From positions 555,001 through 619,000 of the forward strand of contig CAUYUJ010022415.1 in assembly GCA_963575745.1 (NCBI GenBank): a stretch of DNA of 64,000 bases, read 5' to 3'. Position 1 is the first letter of the stretch. Every line of letters begins with the position of its first letter. Source of the DNA: Prorocentrum cordatum. Its lineage: Eukaryota > Sar > Dinophyceae > Prorocentrales > Prorocentraceae. This document shows positions 43,591-53,617 of this stretch, piece by piece. The notes under the pieces were generated by a model, which had not been told where the DNA came from, did not search any database, and saw only the letters and a list, made by a program, of their open reading frames with translations. Position numbers and translations under genes: made by a program.

Positions 43591-44240
43591 GAACGCTCAG
43601 AAGCAGGGCTCGCCTGTGTGGTCGTCACAGAAGGCCCGCCTCTGCGACGACCACACAAGCAGGGCTCCCCGTGTCGAGGCTCAAAAAAAAGGCCCGCCTG
43701 CCACGACCACACACGCAGCGCTCCCCTGTGACGAGGCGCAAGGAAAGCACCCGCCTGTGACGACCACGCAGGCAGCGTTCCCTTGTGACGAGGCACAAGG
43801 GGAGGGCCCGCTTCTGTGACGACCACACAGGCAGCGTCCCCTTGTTTGGAATCTGAATGAGAGGGCCCGCCTTTGTGACGACCATACATGCAGGGCTAGT
43901 AACTAAGCAGGGCTCCCCTGTGTCGAGGCTCAAAGACAGGGCCCGCCTGCGACGACCACACAGCCAGCGCTCCCCTGTGACGAAGCGCAAGGAAAGCGCC
44001 CGCCTGTGACGACCACACAGGCAGCGCTCCCCTGTGACGAGGCGCAAGGAAAGCGCACGCCTGTGACGACCACGCAGGCAGCGCTCCCCTTTGACGAGGG
44101 TCACCGAAAGCGCCCGCCTGTGACGACCACACAGGCAGAGCTACCCTGTGACGAAGCTCAGGGAAACTTCCACCGTGGGGGGGGGCGCGCGCCCGAGGAC
44201 GGCGGGGGGGGGGCGATTAAAAAATAGTTTCCCAGCCCGG
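43557..44240. repeat. 57-bp tandem repeat, about ten copies, with matching edges
   Basis: Unit of about 57 bp: GCCCGCCTGTGACGACCACA, then CAGGCAGCGCTCCCCTGTGA, then CGAGGCGCAAGGAAAGC. Copies run from about 43590 to 44170 with substitutions and one longer interruption near 43855-43905. Both edges carry CGATTAAAAxAAATAGTTTCCCA-like sequence (43557-43585 and 44213-44237), so the array sits between two copies of a border motif. The unit is a multiple of three and leaves frames open on the minus strand, but nothing else suggests coding. Confidence 0.88.
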
Positions 44241-44807
44241 GGCCGGTTTTTCCTAATCATCATCCCTGGCGCCGCCGCGTGAACACGACCCCCGGTCATT
44301 TCTTAATCATAATCCTCCATTACGGCGGCGAGCACCACACGACGATGACGAGAACGACGACGACGATCACGACGACGGCGGCGGTGGTGCGCAAAGGGGG
44401 AACGCACGCGGGGGGGAACCAGGGCCTGCCGCCGTAGCAGCACCGTCAGCCACACGATGCCGCAGCGGCGGTTGGCGTCGCGCTGGCGGCCGGCGTTCGG
44501 GGCCGGGATCGGGCGCGCTCGGGATTCGCCGTGGGGCCCAGGCCTGGCCACCCTCGGAAAAACAACGCAACGGAGGGATTTCTAGCCGTTCTCGGCTTCA
44601 CGGGGGGGTGCCTCACCGGGCCCCAGGAACGTCGACACAGCGGCTCGGGTCGGAGAGCCTGCCCACCCAGGAGAGGTCAAGAGGCCCTGAAAAGGCCCCT
44701 ATTCGTTCCTCCTGGAATTCCAGGGTGTGGCACTCGTCGCCGGGGTCGGACGCACCTCAAGGTCCTGATCAGGTCGCGCTCTGGGAGGGGTCCGCGGGTG
44801 GAGGCCT
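44241..44807. other. GC-rich unassigned sequence
   Basis: 44330-44395 is a degenerate GACGACGA repeat. The rest is GC-rich with overlapping Arg/Pro frames on both strands. No gene recognised. Confidence 0.45.
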
Positions 44808-45025
44808 CCCAAATTGGGTCCGAGTAGACGGGGTCGGAGGATCGCGCCGATGCATAGGCGATGCACGCCGATGCATTCGCGATGCATCGGCGATGTCGGC
44901 CGATGCATCGGCGCGCGTGGAAAAAATTGGGCTCGACCCGCATCGGCGATGCATCGGCGATGCATCGGCGATGCATCGGCGATGCGGCGCGATCCACCGA
45001 CCCCATCTGCTCGGACCCCATCTGG
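44808..45025. mobile_element. Inverted-repeat element filled with CGATGCATCGGC palindromes
   Basis: About 40-bp terminal inverted repeats, 44808-44848 and 44986-45025: the left arm GGGTCCGAGTAGACGGGGTC matches the reverse complement of the right arm, GGGTCCGAGCAGATGGGGTC, and continues through GGATCGCGCC, with about six mismatches in 40. The interior holds a dozen copies of GATGCATCGGC, itself nearly palindromic, at 44849-44990. The whole 218 bp can fold on itself. This suits a small non-autonomous DNA transposon whose core has been taken over by a palindromic repeat. No clear target duplication found. Confidence 0.7.
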
Positions 45026-47213
45026 AAGGCCCAGAGCGGAGGAGAGGGGGGAGGGCAAGTATCGAGGCTCAGTTCCCCGATGTCCTGCGCTGCGAGAACA
45101 CCGACCGAGGCGGTCAGATCCTCAGTGTCTGGGGTGGAGGCTCTCAGGCGGCTTCTCGTGGCTGTCGTGGGGGTCTCTCGTTGGCGCTGGGAGCCTGCCG
45201 GGGTAGCCTGGGGGCCTCTTTGGGCCGTCGTGGGGCCCTCCTGGAACTCCTGTGGGGCTCCCGGGAGCCTCCTGCGGGCGCCAGGGGGGGGGGGGAGGCC
45301 TCCGGGGAGGCCCCGGGAGGGGAGGTGCCGCCCAGGGGTGCCCGGGTGGCCCTCGTGGTCGGGGACCCTGGGGCGCTCGGGCCCTGGGGCGCCCTTGGGC
45401 GCCCGGGGTCAAACAGTTGAACGGATGGTGGAACGGCCGTTCACAGCAGTGCGCTCTCGCCGTGCCGCTGCGCGCATTCGGTGTGGAAACTTCGAGCAGC
45501 TGCAAAGACGGAGGCCGGCTCGTCTCCAAAAAGCATCATATGACCCGAAGTTACAAATTGTGCAATAGGTACGCGCATCGAGGGCGGTTCCCCTTCAACA
45601 TGGAACTCTCACTTGAGAAGTCCGCGCTTGTCTGATCAGAACCTTGAAATTTCGCAACACTACACGGCCGGAGGGCAGATCCGTGTCAAAACCGATGCTC
45701 CCATGAGCTGCATCACCCTACCTACCTCTTGCTGAACTGCTGTTTAGCTTGAATATCGACGGTGCATTATTTACAAACGGAAACTCGTCTGAGTGGCACG
45801 CCCATCCTTTGCTCGTCATTCAAAGGGAACGCTTCCCGCAGTGGAATGGAACACGTGCAGGGACTTCTGAGGGGGCGTGGGACGGGAGGGCGTCTCACAG
45901 CATCGTTGGTGCATCTTGGGTTTACTCTGGTCTTCCTCCTCATCCTGCTACTACGTCTCCTTCTCCTGCTACTACTTCTCCTCCTCCGCCTCCTCAACCA
46001 ACCTCCTCTTGCACCACCCGCCCCGAACACCCCTTCCTCCCTTTCACCACCCCCTGCCCACACGTCCCCCCATCCTAATTACCCTCCTCCTTCCCCCGCC
46101 CCGCCTGTCCGTGAGCGTCGTCGTCGTCGTTGTCCTCCGCCTCCTCATCCCCTGTGGGAGATGGGGAGAAGGCAACGGAGGAGACGGAAGAGAAGGATGA
46201 CGACGACCCTGACCACGATCTCGAGGCGACCCAGCCGTGGCGACGACAGCTGGCCCAGAAGCCCGAACGACAAAGAAGTCAAAGTCCTCGCGGTCGGTAA
46301 TGGAACAACAAACTGCAGAAAGGCAACCGCTCGGAAGCCCGCGCTGGTTGCCAGGGACGGCGCAAGACTCTTTCCCAACATACCCTCCCTTGGTCGCTGC
46401 TCTGGCGGCCCTGGCCTTTCATCCCGAGTATTTTGTTGACGGTCCTGGAGTTCTGGGGCACGGCAAGGGGCCCCAGAGGCCGTTTTCCCAGCGGCCGTGA
46501 TGCTCTAACGACGCGACGGGGGCCTGGGAATGACACAGGTCGAGCTCGTGGCCGTCCTCGCCGCCGCCGGCGCCAACAGCGGCGGCGGCCACGTCCTCGT
46601 CGCCAGCGGCGGCCACGGCGACATCGTCCTCTTCCCCGACGGCTCCGACGCCCTGGCCCGATCGGCGGCCACGGCCCCGCCGGACGCTGCCGACGGCGCC
46701 GCCGCCCTCGCCACCGCCGAAGCGGCGGCCACTGCGGCGGCCCGCAGGCGCACGTCGGACTCCGACGGCGGACGCCGTCGCCCTCGCCGCCAGCGAAGCG
46801 GCGGCAACGGCGGCGAAGCGGCGGCCACGGCGGCGGCGGGTCTCCTCGGCGGCCGCCTTCCTCGCGGCCTCGGCCGAGGGCGCCTCCGCCTCCGCGGTTG
46901 GCTTCTCGTCGGCGTCGGAGGGCGTCGCGCCTGTTCAGGGGACGTGTTCGGCCGCACGGGCTCCGGGCGGGCAAGGCAGGCCCCCTACTCCTCCTCCTCC
47001 TCCTCGCCCCATCCACCTCCCCCTCCTCCTCCTCCACCTCGCCCTTCCTCCTCCTCCTCCTCGCCCTTCCTCGTCCTCCTCCCCCTCTTCCCCCCGGCTG
47101 TAGGACGCAAGCGCCCTGACAGCCGACCCCGAGGCCCCAGCTGCACGGGCGAAGGGCAGAGCGGGCGCCAGCCAAGGGGGGGGGAAGGCGGGACCCCGTG
47201 AGGGCGCCTCCTC
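45026..47213. repeat. CCAAGAGG-type array, unassigned sequence, CCT-rich and very GC-rich tracts
   Basis: 45150-45415 is minus-orientation array. 45420-45900 is more balanced without a recognised gene. 45930-46080 is CTC/CCT-rich. 46150-46500 has an open plus frame with an ordinary-looking end (QDSFPTYPPLVAALAALAFH then PEYFVDGPGV), weak coding candidate. 46540-46960 is extremely GC-rich (GGCGGC/GCC), open in most frames and not interpretable. 46985-47090 is (CCT)n. Confidence 0.45.
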
Positions 47214-47300
47214 GCCGCTTCCTTTGTGAGTTCGATGGGTCCCAGCTGAGGGCACTGTGTCCGTTTGCCCAAACTGCCAGTCGAGGCTTTTGTGGCGATT
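47214..47300 (-). pseudogene. Decayed partial copy of the 47421-47831 frame
   Basis: Aligns by eye with 47634-47720: both have CGACTGGCA, GGGACCCATCGAA and a closing ACGG(T/G)GTC block on the minus strand, in the same order, with a 2-base gap between them. Read in the shifted frame it gives WDPSNSQRKRRGGALTG against WDPSKSPRRLRNDVLTV. The copy lies about 420 bp downstream on the same strand. Confidence 0.5.
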
Positions 47301-47420
47301 ATAAACGTAATCCTTTCTGTTACGGTGAAGGGGAGGACGCTCGGCCGCGCGGGCTCTTGCGGTGAAGGGGGGGGAACAGGTGGGGTGACACGATAGGGGG
47401 GACGGGTCAGGGGGAGACAC

Positions 47421-47853
47421 CTAGAGCATGAATCGGTGATACATCGCAGTTGGATCGACGATAGACCACGGTATCGTATCGAAGTGGCACGTTCCTGCGC
47501 GGAGTGGGCAATCGGGCACTTTTGGGTGATTTATGTGCGATTGGGGGTCGACGCATCCCCCAATGAGCCTATACCCCCCGAGCGTTACTGAGCAGGGCAG
47601 GACAGGCGCCGACACCGTCAGGACGTCGTTTCGCAACCTTCTCGGTGACTTCGATGGGTCCCAGTAGGGAACCTCGTCTGCACATTTGCCTGAGGTGCCA
47701 GTCGTGGTTTGTTGCGGCTTGTTTGTTGTGATGAAACAGGGAGCAGGGACGGGGGGAGAATCGGGTTTCGTCAAGAATGTGTGCGTGAATCCTGGAATTC
47801 TTCTCGATCTCGGGCCCCTGAAAGCCGGCAAGGGTTGGTCCAGGACGAACGAC
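47421..47853 (-). CDS. Unidentified open frame, about 136 codons
   Basis: Open on the minus strand from a stop at 47853-47855 to a stop at 47421, with no early ATG (the apparent start at 47831 is TTG), so an exon or a 5'-broken gene. Sequence is rich and non-repetitive: GKCADEVPYWDPSKSPRRLR, VSAPVLPCSVTLGGYRLIGG, CVDPQSHINHPKVPDCPLRA, CHFDTIPWSIVDPTAMYHRF. Four or five cysteines and several histidines could be disulfides or metal ligands. I do not recognise a family. A degenerate second copy at 47214-47300 supports its being a real, once-duplicated unit. Confidence 0.45.
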
Positions 47854-48049
47854 TACCATCGGCCCGGGAGACCGCTCAGGACCTGGGCGTGGGAGGAGGA
47901 TCGAGGTTCGAAGTGCAAGGACCTAATTGAGCAAGGGCGCCTATCCCAAGCATCCTGTGGTTGTGGGTCCTCGTTGTTCAAAGAGACAACGCCCCGCATC
48001 GATTTTTCCATCCTTCCTCCTCCCACTCCTCCCTCCTCTCATCTCTGCC

Positions 48050-48600
48050 TCTCCCTCCGCATGTCTCTGTCCCGGCACACCCCTCACACGGTTCGTGGCC
48101 CATTTGGAAGCTCTACCAAAGGCCCCAATGACAGGGTTCGGATGCGATTCCCCACTGGTTTCGGCACACCGCTCACACGCTGCATGGCCCAAAAGGGAAA
48201 TCCACAAAAGGCCCCAATGACAGGGTTTGCATGCGGTTCCCCGCCCATTTCGTCACGCCCCTGACACGGTTCGTGGCCCTACAGGGAACCCCACAGAACG
48301 CCGCAATGACAGGGCTCGCATGCGGCCCCCCGCCCACTTCGGCACAACCCTCACACAGTTCGTGACCCGAGAGGGAACTCCACAGAAGGGCCCAGTAACA
48401 GGGTTCGCTTGCGGCTCCCCACCCATTATGGCACACCCCTTAAAATTCCATGGCCCCATAGGGCGCTCCAACGAAGCCTCGGTGACAAGGTTCGCATGCG
48501 GCTCCCCGCTCATTTCGCCACACACCTCACACGGATCGAGGCCCCATAGGAAGCTTCACAAAAGGCCCTAATGACAGGGTTCTGTTGACCCAAGACCGTG
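48050..48600. repeat. 89-bp tandem repeat, about six copies
   Basis: The anchor ACAGGGTT (or variant) lies at 48131, 48220, 48309, 48398, 48485 and 48574, giving 89, 89, 89, 87 and 89 bp. The unit includes TTCGTGGCCC, GGAAxCTCCAC, AAAGGCCCCAATGACAGGGT and TCGCATGCGGTTCCCCGCCC. It is the same family as the 77-bp repeat at 5508-5868 in opposite orientation, with a roughly 12-bp longer stretch after CCCC. Confidence 0.9.
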
Positions 48601-48789
48601 CAGATTGGCCCAAGACGTCACTACGATTTCTTACAACAATCCACATACCTATACGACCAACCTTCGGATGATCAGGATCCTCGGGGGCCCGCGAGGCAGA
48701 GCTGAGCATTACCAGCCAGCGCCGCACGGCAGTCTGACGGGTGTGGCAACGCAGGGGATGAACGTCTCCCCCCTAGCCACTTAGACTTA
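48601..48789. other. Unassigned sequence
   Basis: Non-repetitive; may include further decayed LINE sequence continuing from the fragment at 48790-49190 (minus-strand LVMLSSASRAPEDPDHPKVG). Not called separately. Confidence 0.35.
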
Positions 48790-49190
48790 ACCCGCGGGAC
48801 TGCCGCGGGTCGAAGGCCGAGGCAGCACTCCATGCTCCTCCAAAGCCCGAGCTGCATTCTCCTCCCGCTCTCTTACTCGGGCCGCCAGCGCCTCCAGCGA
48901 TGGCAGGGGGCGCACACCCGAGTGAGCGGAGGGGCTACCAGTAGTGGCTGCAGGGAGCAGCACATACTTGGCAGAGGCGCGACATGTGACGCCAGAACCT
49001 GCAGCGACCTTCTCCTCCGATCTGTAGTGAGGATGAAGGCCTTGACGAATTCGGTGGAGACCGCCCCTGCCACTCGGTCAAGGCTTCCCTTTGCACCTCT
49101 CGCCGAGAAGGAAACACCGCTGGCGGGTGAAAGCTCCACACTTGAAGCAGAAAATCCCACCAGCCCTTTGGGCGTGAGTGGTTTAGCGAG
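48790..49190 (-). pseudogene. LINE ORF C-terminal fragment with zinc-ribbon-like motif
   Basis: Minus strand from 49179: THAQRAGGIFCFKCGAFTRQ then RCFLLGERCKGKP, a TGA at 49078-49080, then in frame PSGRGGLHRIRQGLHPHY. A CxxCGA ... LLGxxCxGxP ... LxxGLHP pattern is familiar to me from the C-terminal tails of dinoflagellate LINE proteins, and LINE-B ends with a comparable Cys cluster. Lower down, SLEALAARVREREENAARAL is a helix. An isolated, 3'-end fragment with at least one stop; no RT is attached. Confidence 0.5.
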
Positions 49191-49357
49191 CTCTCTCTGT
49201 CCTCGACCCCGCTTCTTCCCCTTCGGGGAGGGGTTTACCCCTCCCCCTACCCCCTCCCCCTGGACCTGGAGAGGGAGTTCCGAGTGGTGTCAAGGGGGGT
49301 CAATTTCGACTCTTGGGAGGGCTAAAAAACGACGACCATCACGAGGATTCTGGCCCC

Positions 49358-49397
<40 letters not shown>

Positions 49398-49884
49398 GTT
49401 TGGTGCCTCAGCTCGTCTTTGACGCAAAAAGCATTGATGTTACTAGGTTGTTGGCCCCATTTTGGATTTCTGAGGGGGCAGCGCTCCCCTTCCTTCATCG
49501 CAAAATCATTGATTTTACGAAGGTGCTGGGCTCATTTTTGACAAATCAGGAAGCAACGCTCATTTGCGCTTCTGAGGAGGTCGCACGAGGCTCCGAAGAT
49601 GGCCCCGAGAGGCCCCCAGGAGGCTTCCAAGAGGCCTCCAGGAGGCCCCAAGAGGCCCCCAAGAGGCCTCCAGGAGGCCCCCAGAGGCCCCAAGAGGCTC
49701 CCCAACCCCAAGACGCCCCCAAGAGACCCCCAAGAGGCCCCCAAGAGGCCCCAAGAGGCTCCAAGAGGCCCCCAAGGGCCCCACGAGGAGCTCGAAACGA
49801 CTCACAAGACGCCCCACCGGCCTCCAAGAGGCTCCCAAGGCCCCCAGAGGCCCAAGATGCTCCAAGAGGCCCCCGAGGCACCAC
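49191..49884. repeat. Poly-G run, unassigned sequence and CCAAGAGG array
   Basis: 49235-49275 is a C-rich block related to 9240-9280. 49360-49396 is 37 consecutive G. 49400-49580 contains two copies of a GTTACTAGGTTGTTGGxxCCATTTTGGATTTCTGAGG-like motif (about 49438 and 49512) without a gene. 49585-49884 is plus-orientation array. Confidence 0.65.
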
Positions 49885-50268
49885 GAGGAGCCCGAACGAC
49901 TCACACCAGGAACGGGGAGCCCGAACGACTCACACCACAAGGAGGGGCCCGAACGACTCACACCAGGACGAGGCGCCCGAACGACTCACACCACGAGGAG
50001 CCCGAACGACTCACACCACGACGCGGGCCCCGAACGACTCACACCACGAGGAGCCCGAACGAGTCACACAAGGAGGAGGGGCCCGAACGACTCACACCAG
50101 GACGAGGGGCCCGAACAACTCACACCACGAGAAGCCCGAACGACTCACACCAGGACGAAGAGCCCGAACGACTCACACCACGAAGAGCCCGAACGACTCA
50201 CACCAGGAACAAGGGCCCGAACGACTCACACCAGGACGAGAAACCCCCAACGACTCAAACCACGAGGA
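49885..50268. repeat. 26-29-bp tandem repeat (CCCGAACGACTCACACCA)
   Basis: About fourteen copies of CCCGAACGACTCACACCA followed by a variable 8-11 base linker (CGAGGAG, GGACGAGG, CAAGGAGGGG). The constant 18-mer is highly conserved and the linker varies in length, so the period drifts between 26 and 29. The linker resembles the neighbouring CCAAGAGG array, as if the 18-mer had invaded that array. Confidence 0.88.
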
Positions 50269-50400
50269 GCGCTTTCTCTCCCTCCTCCTCCGCCTCGTCC
50301 TTCTCCCGCCCCCACCACAAGGAGGATGCGCAAGGAGGCGGGAAGAAGGAGGAACAAGGGAGATATGCGGGGCCAAGCGGACACGCGCCTGGAGAAAAAC

Positions 50401-50519
<119 letters not shown>

Positions 50520-50539
50520 CGACTGTCGGCATGCTTCGC

Positions 50540-51513
50540 AAGAGTTGCTGCTGTGAGATGGGCTGGTGGGGATGCGCGAAGCGTGCAGAATTAGCATATC
50601 ACACTCGGCGGTCTGGCACAGGGAAGTGCACAGGAGGTGGCCCCGTTCGCTCTCCGCGCCTTGCAGGCGACGCAGGGCCGCGGGGGGTCCGCTGCACCCA
50701 GGCATCGGCCGATCGTCGCCATAGGACACCTTAAAGCACTTACTGCATCGATCCACGCTTTCCTGGTCGCTCTCGCCGCCAGGGTCGAGGATGGCCCATT
50801 CATGCCAGCTCAGGGCACGCGGGGGCGGCATCCGGGGGCCCGTCTTTTCCCGCCGACGCTCGAGCTTCGGGAAACAGGAAAGCACTGCCGCAAACATCGC
50901 CACGAGCTTGCGCAGCTTGACAAAATCTTGACCCAGCCTCTCCAGCTCGTCTGGGGCACGGCTGGGGTGAAAACTCAGCGCGTGCTTTGCCAACCTGTCC
51001 GCGTCGGCATTGCCTAGGGCGATCTTCCGCTCGCGCGGTGGGAGCGCTGCGATCGCCCCTGCAGAGCGATGCGCAGCCACATGTGAAACAGAACTGATGC
51101 TGGCCTGGCCATCTTCCGCCAGGGCCCTTCGTCGGACGCCCGCGAAGATCTGATTGGGGTCCAACTGCGCAGCGGGGCTCGAGGAGGCCAACCGCACCGC
51201 CCCCAAACAGTCGCTGTGCACATCACTTCGCCCCGTGGCCAGGCAGCTAGGAGTAGCAATCCCCAGATGTTCTTCCAGACTGCGCTGCATGGGGAAGACC
51301 TGGCCACACCGCGCCGAGAGCGCGAGCTCTCACCATGTAGTCCGTGCCAGGGTCTAGGAAAACAGCAGCATAGGTGGCGCGGTTGAGCTCGCGAAAAACT
51401 CCAGTGGTGGCCGACCCATCCACGACGATCTCCGTGTCGAGGGTCAGTCTACAAAACTCATCGATCGTTAATGGCTCCCCCTCAGGTCCCTGGAGGACGG
51501 GGTCGAGGTCCAA
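50540..51513 (-). pseudogene. LINE-B RNase H and C-terminal region
   Basis: RNase H segment 1 (51513-51247): TEIVVDGSATTGVFRELNRA has the first catalytic Asp (D32) followed by GS, and TYAAVFLDPG is the second strand. After a frame change, frame 51290-50540 has ISSVSHVAAHRSAG and GNADADRLAKHALS, the usual late Asp in a GNxxAD motif. It continues through a helix (LGQDFVKLRKLVAMFAAVLS) to WHEWAILDPGGESDQESVDR then CSKCFKVSYGDDRPMPGCSG, a Cys cluster that may bind zinc. Confidence 0.75.
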
Positions 51514-51736
51514 ACAAAGAGGAGGGGGGTGGGCTGAGCCATTATCAACCGAGACCAGAAAAGCAATCTATCGGGCGCAGCCGCTCTCGCCTCGGCGATT
51601 TCTTCGTCAGACAGGCGCTATCGCCTAGCTGCTCGGGGCTCGGAGCTGTCGCAGAAAAAGCTGTCTGTGGACCAGGGAATCGGGCTGACGACAAAGCGGG
51701 CGCAAACCGTCGTGAACGTGCCCCGAGGATCTCAGC

Positions 51737-52618
51737 CTATCTCCCGTCCAACAGGCCCCAGAGAAAACTGCACTCAGCCATTCTTTTCTCACGAGGGGAG
51801 GTGCGCTTGGAAAGCATCATTCTTTGGAGCGGGTCCGAAGCAACTCTGTCAGCACTGAACTCTGGCAATGCCTGCGCCATACGACGCTCATGTGATCTCT
51901 GAACCCCCTTCTGCAGCAGCTTATTGACCAGGGCAGGTGCCGCGTAGAGGAGATCGATAACGTACCCTCGGTCGTCGTGCCACACTGTGAAACTGGTAGC
52001 TGTCCACCCTATTCTGTGTAGGCACAACAGCATGCGGTGCATGGGTCCCCGAGATAGCTTCCAACCAGAAGGTTCCAGAACAAGAGTTTGAGCTTCCACC
52101 GTGTCCCGCCATATCTGGATGCGTTCCCGAAACGAGAAAGGTGATGAACGCGGCTGGGTGATGGACCTCCAGATGCCCGGGGCCCATTGGGCCGCTGGCG
52201 CAGCCGCCTGCTTCCACGCTGGATCGCCGTGCAAGACCAACTTAGCAGTGAGGGAGGCACCTTTGTGTGCTGGACTGCGTCCCGCCATTAGAGTACTCTG
52301 AAGTGCCCGTAGTTCGCCATCCGCAAAGCCGAGAATCATGGCTCCGTAGCCCGCTGCAGGACGAACAACATAAATCTTAGACATTATGGACTTGTCCCGT
52401 GGCAATCGGTTGCGGTAAAATGACAAAACACGGTGCCCCTTACGCATAGCTCGTAACCGTTGGTGACGCTTGTGTAGTCCTCCTCTGCATCTTCTCCTCT
52501 GGCCTGGTGCTAAATCTGCCCCAAGAGATACTACTGCATTCGATGCCACCGACGGACATGCCACTCGCAGCCTCCTGGAGAGCCTCGTCGCCAGTCTCTG
52601 CGAAGATGCAAAAGTCAC
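51737..52618 (-). pseudogene. LINE-B post-RT (thumb/connection) region
   Basis: Frame 52618-51737 overlaps the end of the RT frame; the join is a frameshift near 52500. Beyond it: HRVLSFYRNRLPRDKSIMSK, YGAMILGFADGELRALQSTL, TAKLVLHGDPAWKQAAAPAA, RIQIWRDTVEAQTLVLEPSG, RGYVIDLLYAAPALVNKLLQ. Ordinary helical composition and position between RT and RNase H identify it. No stop for 293 codons. Confidence 0.7.
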
Positions 52619-53617
52619 CGCCTTGTCCTCCGCTAGGTGGACGTTCAGCCGTTCCGAAAAAAATAGCTTTCAAGTCGTGGCCAGCCTTGGTTAGGTTCGC
52701 CACTATCTCGTCCTCGTCTCCATACGCGACTAGCGTGTCGTCATCTATGTAGGAGCCTAGCGATACCTGTGGATCTCGGAGAGAGAACTGGTCGAAATCG
52801 TACGTAACATATGCTCTAACGAAGACGTCGTTAAAGATGTCCCCCGCAGGAAGGCCTGAGCCCGCAAAGAGCACCAGAGGGGAGCAGTCGGTGCCCAATC
52901 TGAGTATACGGGGGCCTCGCCATAGGTTGTAGAGGGTCTTGATGAGGACCAAGGGGATGCCCCAATAGACGGCTCGATCTCGGAGCCAGGCTAGAACAAA
53001 GGACTCATAATATTTCATACCATCCCAAATGAAACCTGCTGTAGCCTTCCCAGTCGAAGAAGCCTGTTCCGCGAGGACGCTTTGTTTCCAGATGGCCACC
53101 TCCGAACTAGTTCCATTCCCGAAGGACCAGTAAGGCCGTTGGGCCCGCTCCAAAAACTCATCAGCTTGGCCCCGTCGGAGCCTCTCCCACAGGCGCACGG
53201 GCGCCCCCAGGAGCAGGATGGGCCGTAGACCTCCCTTCGGCTTCTCCAAGAGGGGCATCAACATCCACAGCAATTGGGACGGAAAACTTCCTATCCGCTC
53301 CACCGCCTTAAAGAGTAGCGCCAGGACCTCCAGCCCCATGTCGCTGAGGCAGGCAAAGTGACGCGGGTGGAAGCCGTCCAGCGACTGGGAGGTATGCCTG
53401 CTGAAGGACCTCGCCGCGACGCGGAGCTCCGTCGGTGTAGCTCGCGGGAAGCACTCACGATTTGGGACCCAAGCTGTTGGAGGACTTAGACTAGCATTCC
53501 AGTGCTCACCTAACTTAACCGTCTCGTCCATGAGGAAGCTATTCGGGTCCGAAGTGAAAATACCAGGGGAGCTTTGCACAACCGTGGGGGGGGGAGAGGA
53601 GGGGGAACCAACATCTG
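52440..53617 (-). pseudogene. LINE-B reverse transcriptase
   Basis: Motifs in one frame: SFSRHTSQSLDGFHPRHFAC (finger), LMPLLEKPKGGLRPILLLGA (PKxxGxRPI block), motif A region TAGFIWDGMKYYESF (Asp then Gly-Met-Lys, unusual where FxDxxxAFD is typical), motif B FAGSGLPAGDIFN, motif C GSYIDDDTLVA (residues 323-333, catalytic Asp pair at about 52745-52740). The RT core is uninterrupted for over 300 codons, so this copy is younger or better kept than LINE-A. The first 36 residues of the frame are translated satellite. Confidence 0.85.

Noticed and set aside
46530-47201. Plus-strand Ala-rich protein of 223 residues
   Set aside because: The segment is GCC/GGC repeat-like and open in nearly every frame; no frame stands out.
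49438-49475. Further spliced-leader relic (GGCCCCATTTTGG)
   Set aside because: Only the CCATTTTGG core matches; CCGTAG and CTCAAG are missing.
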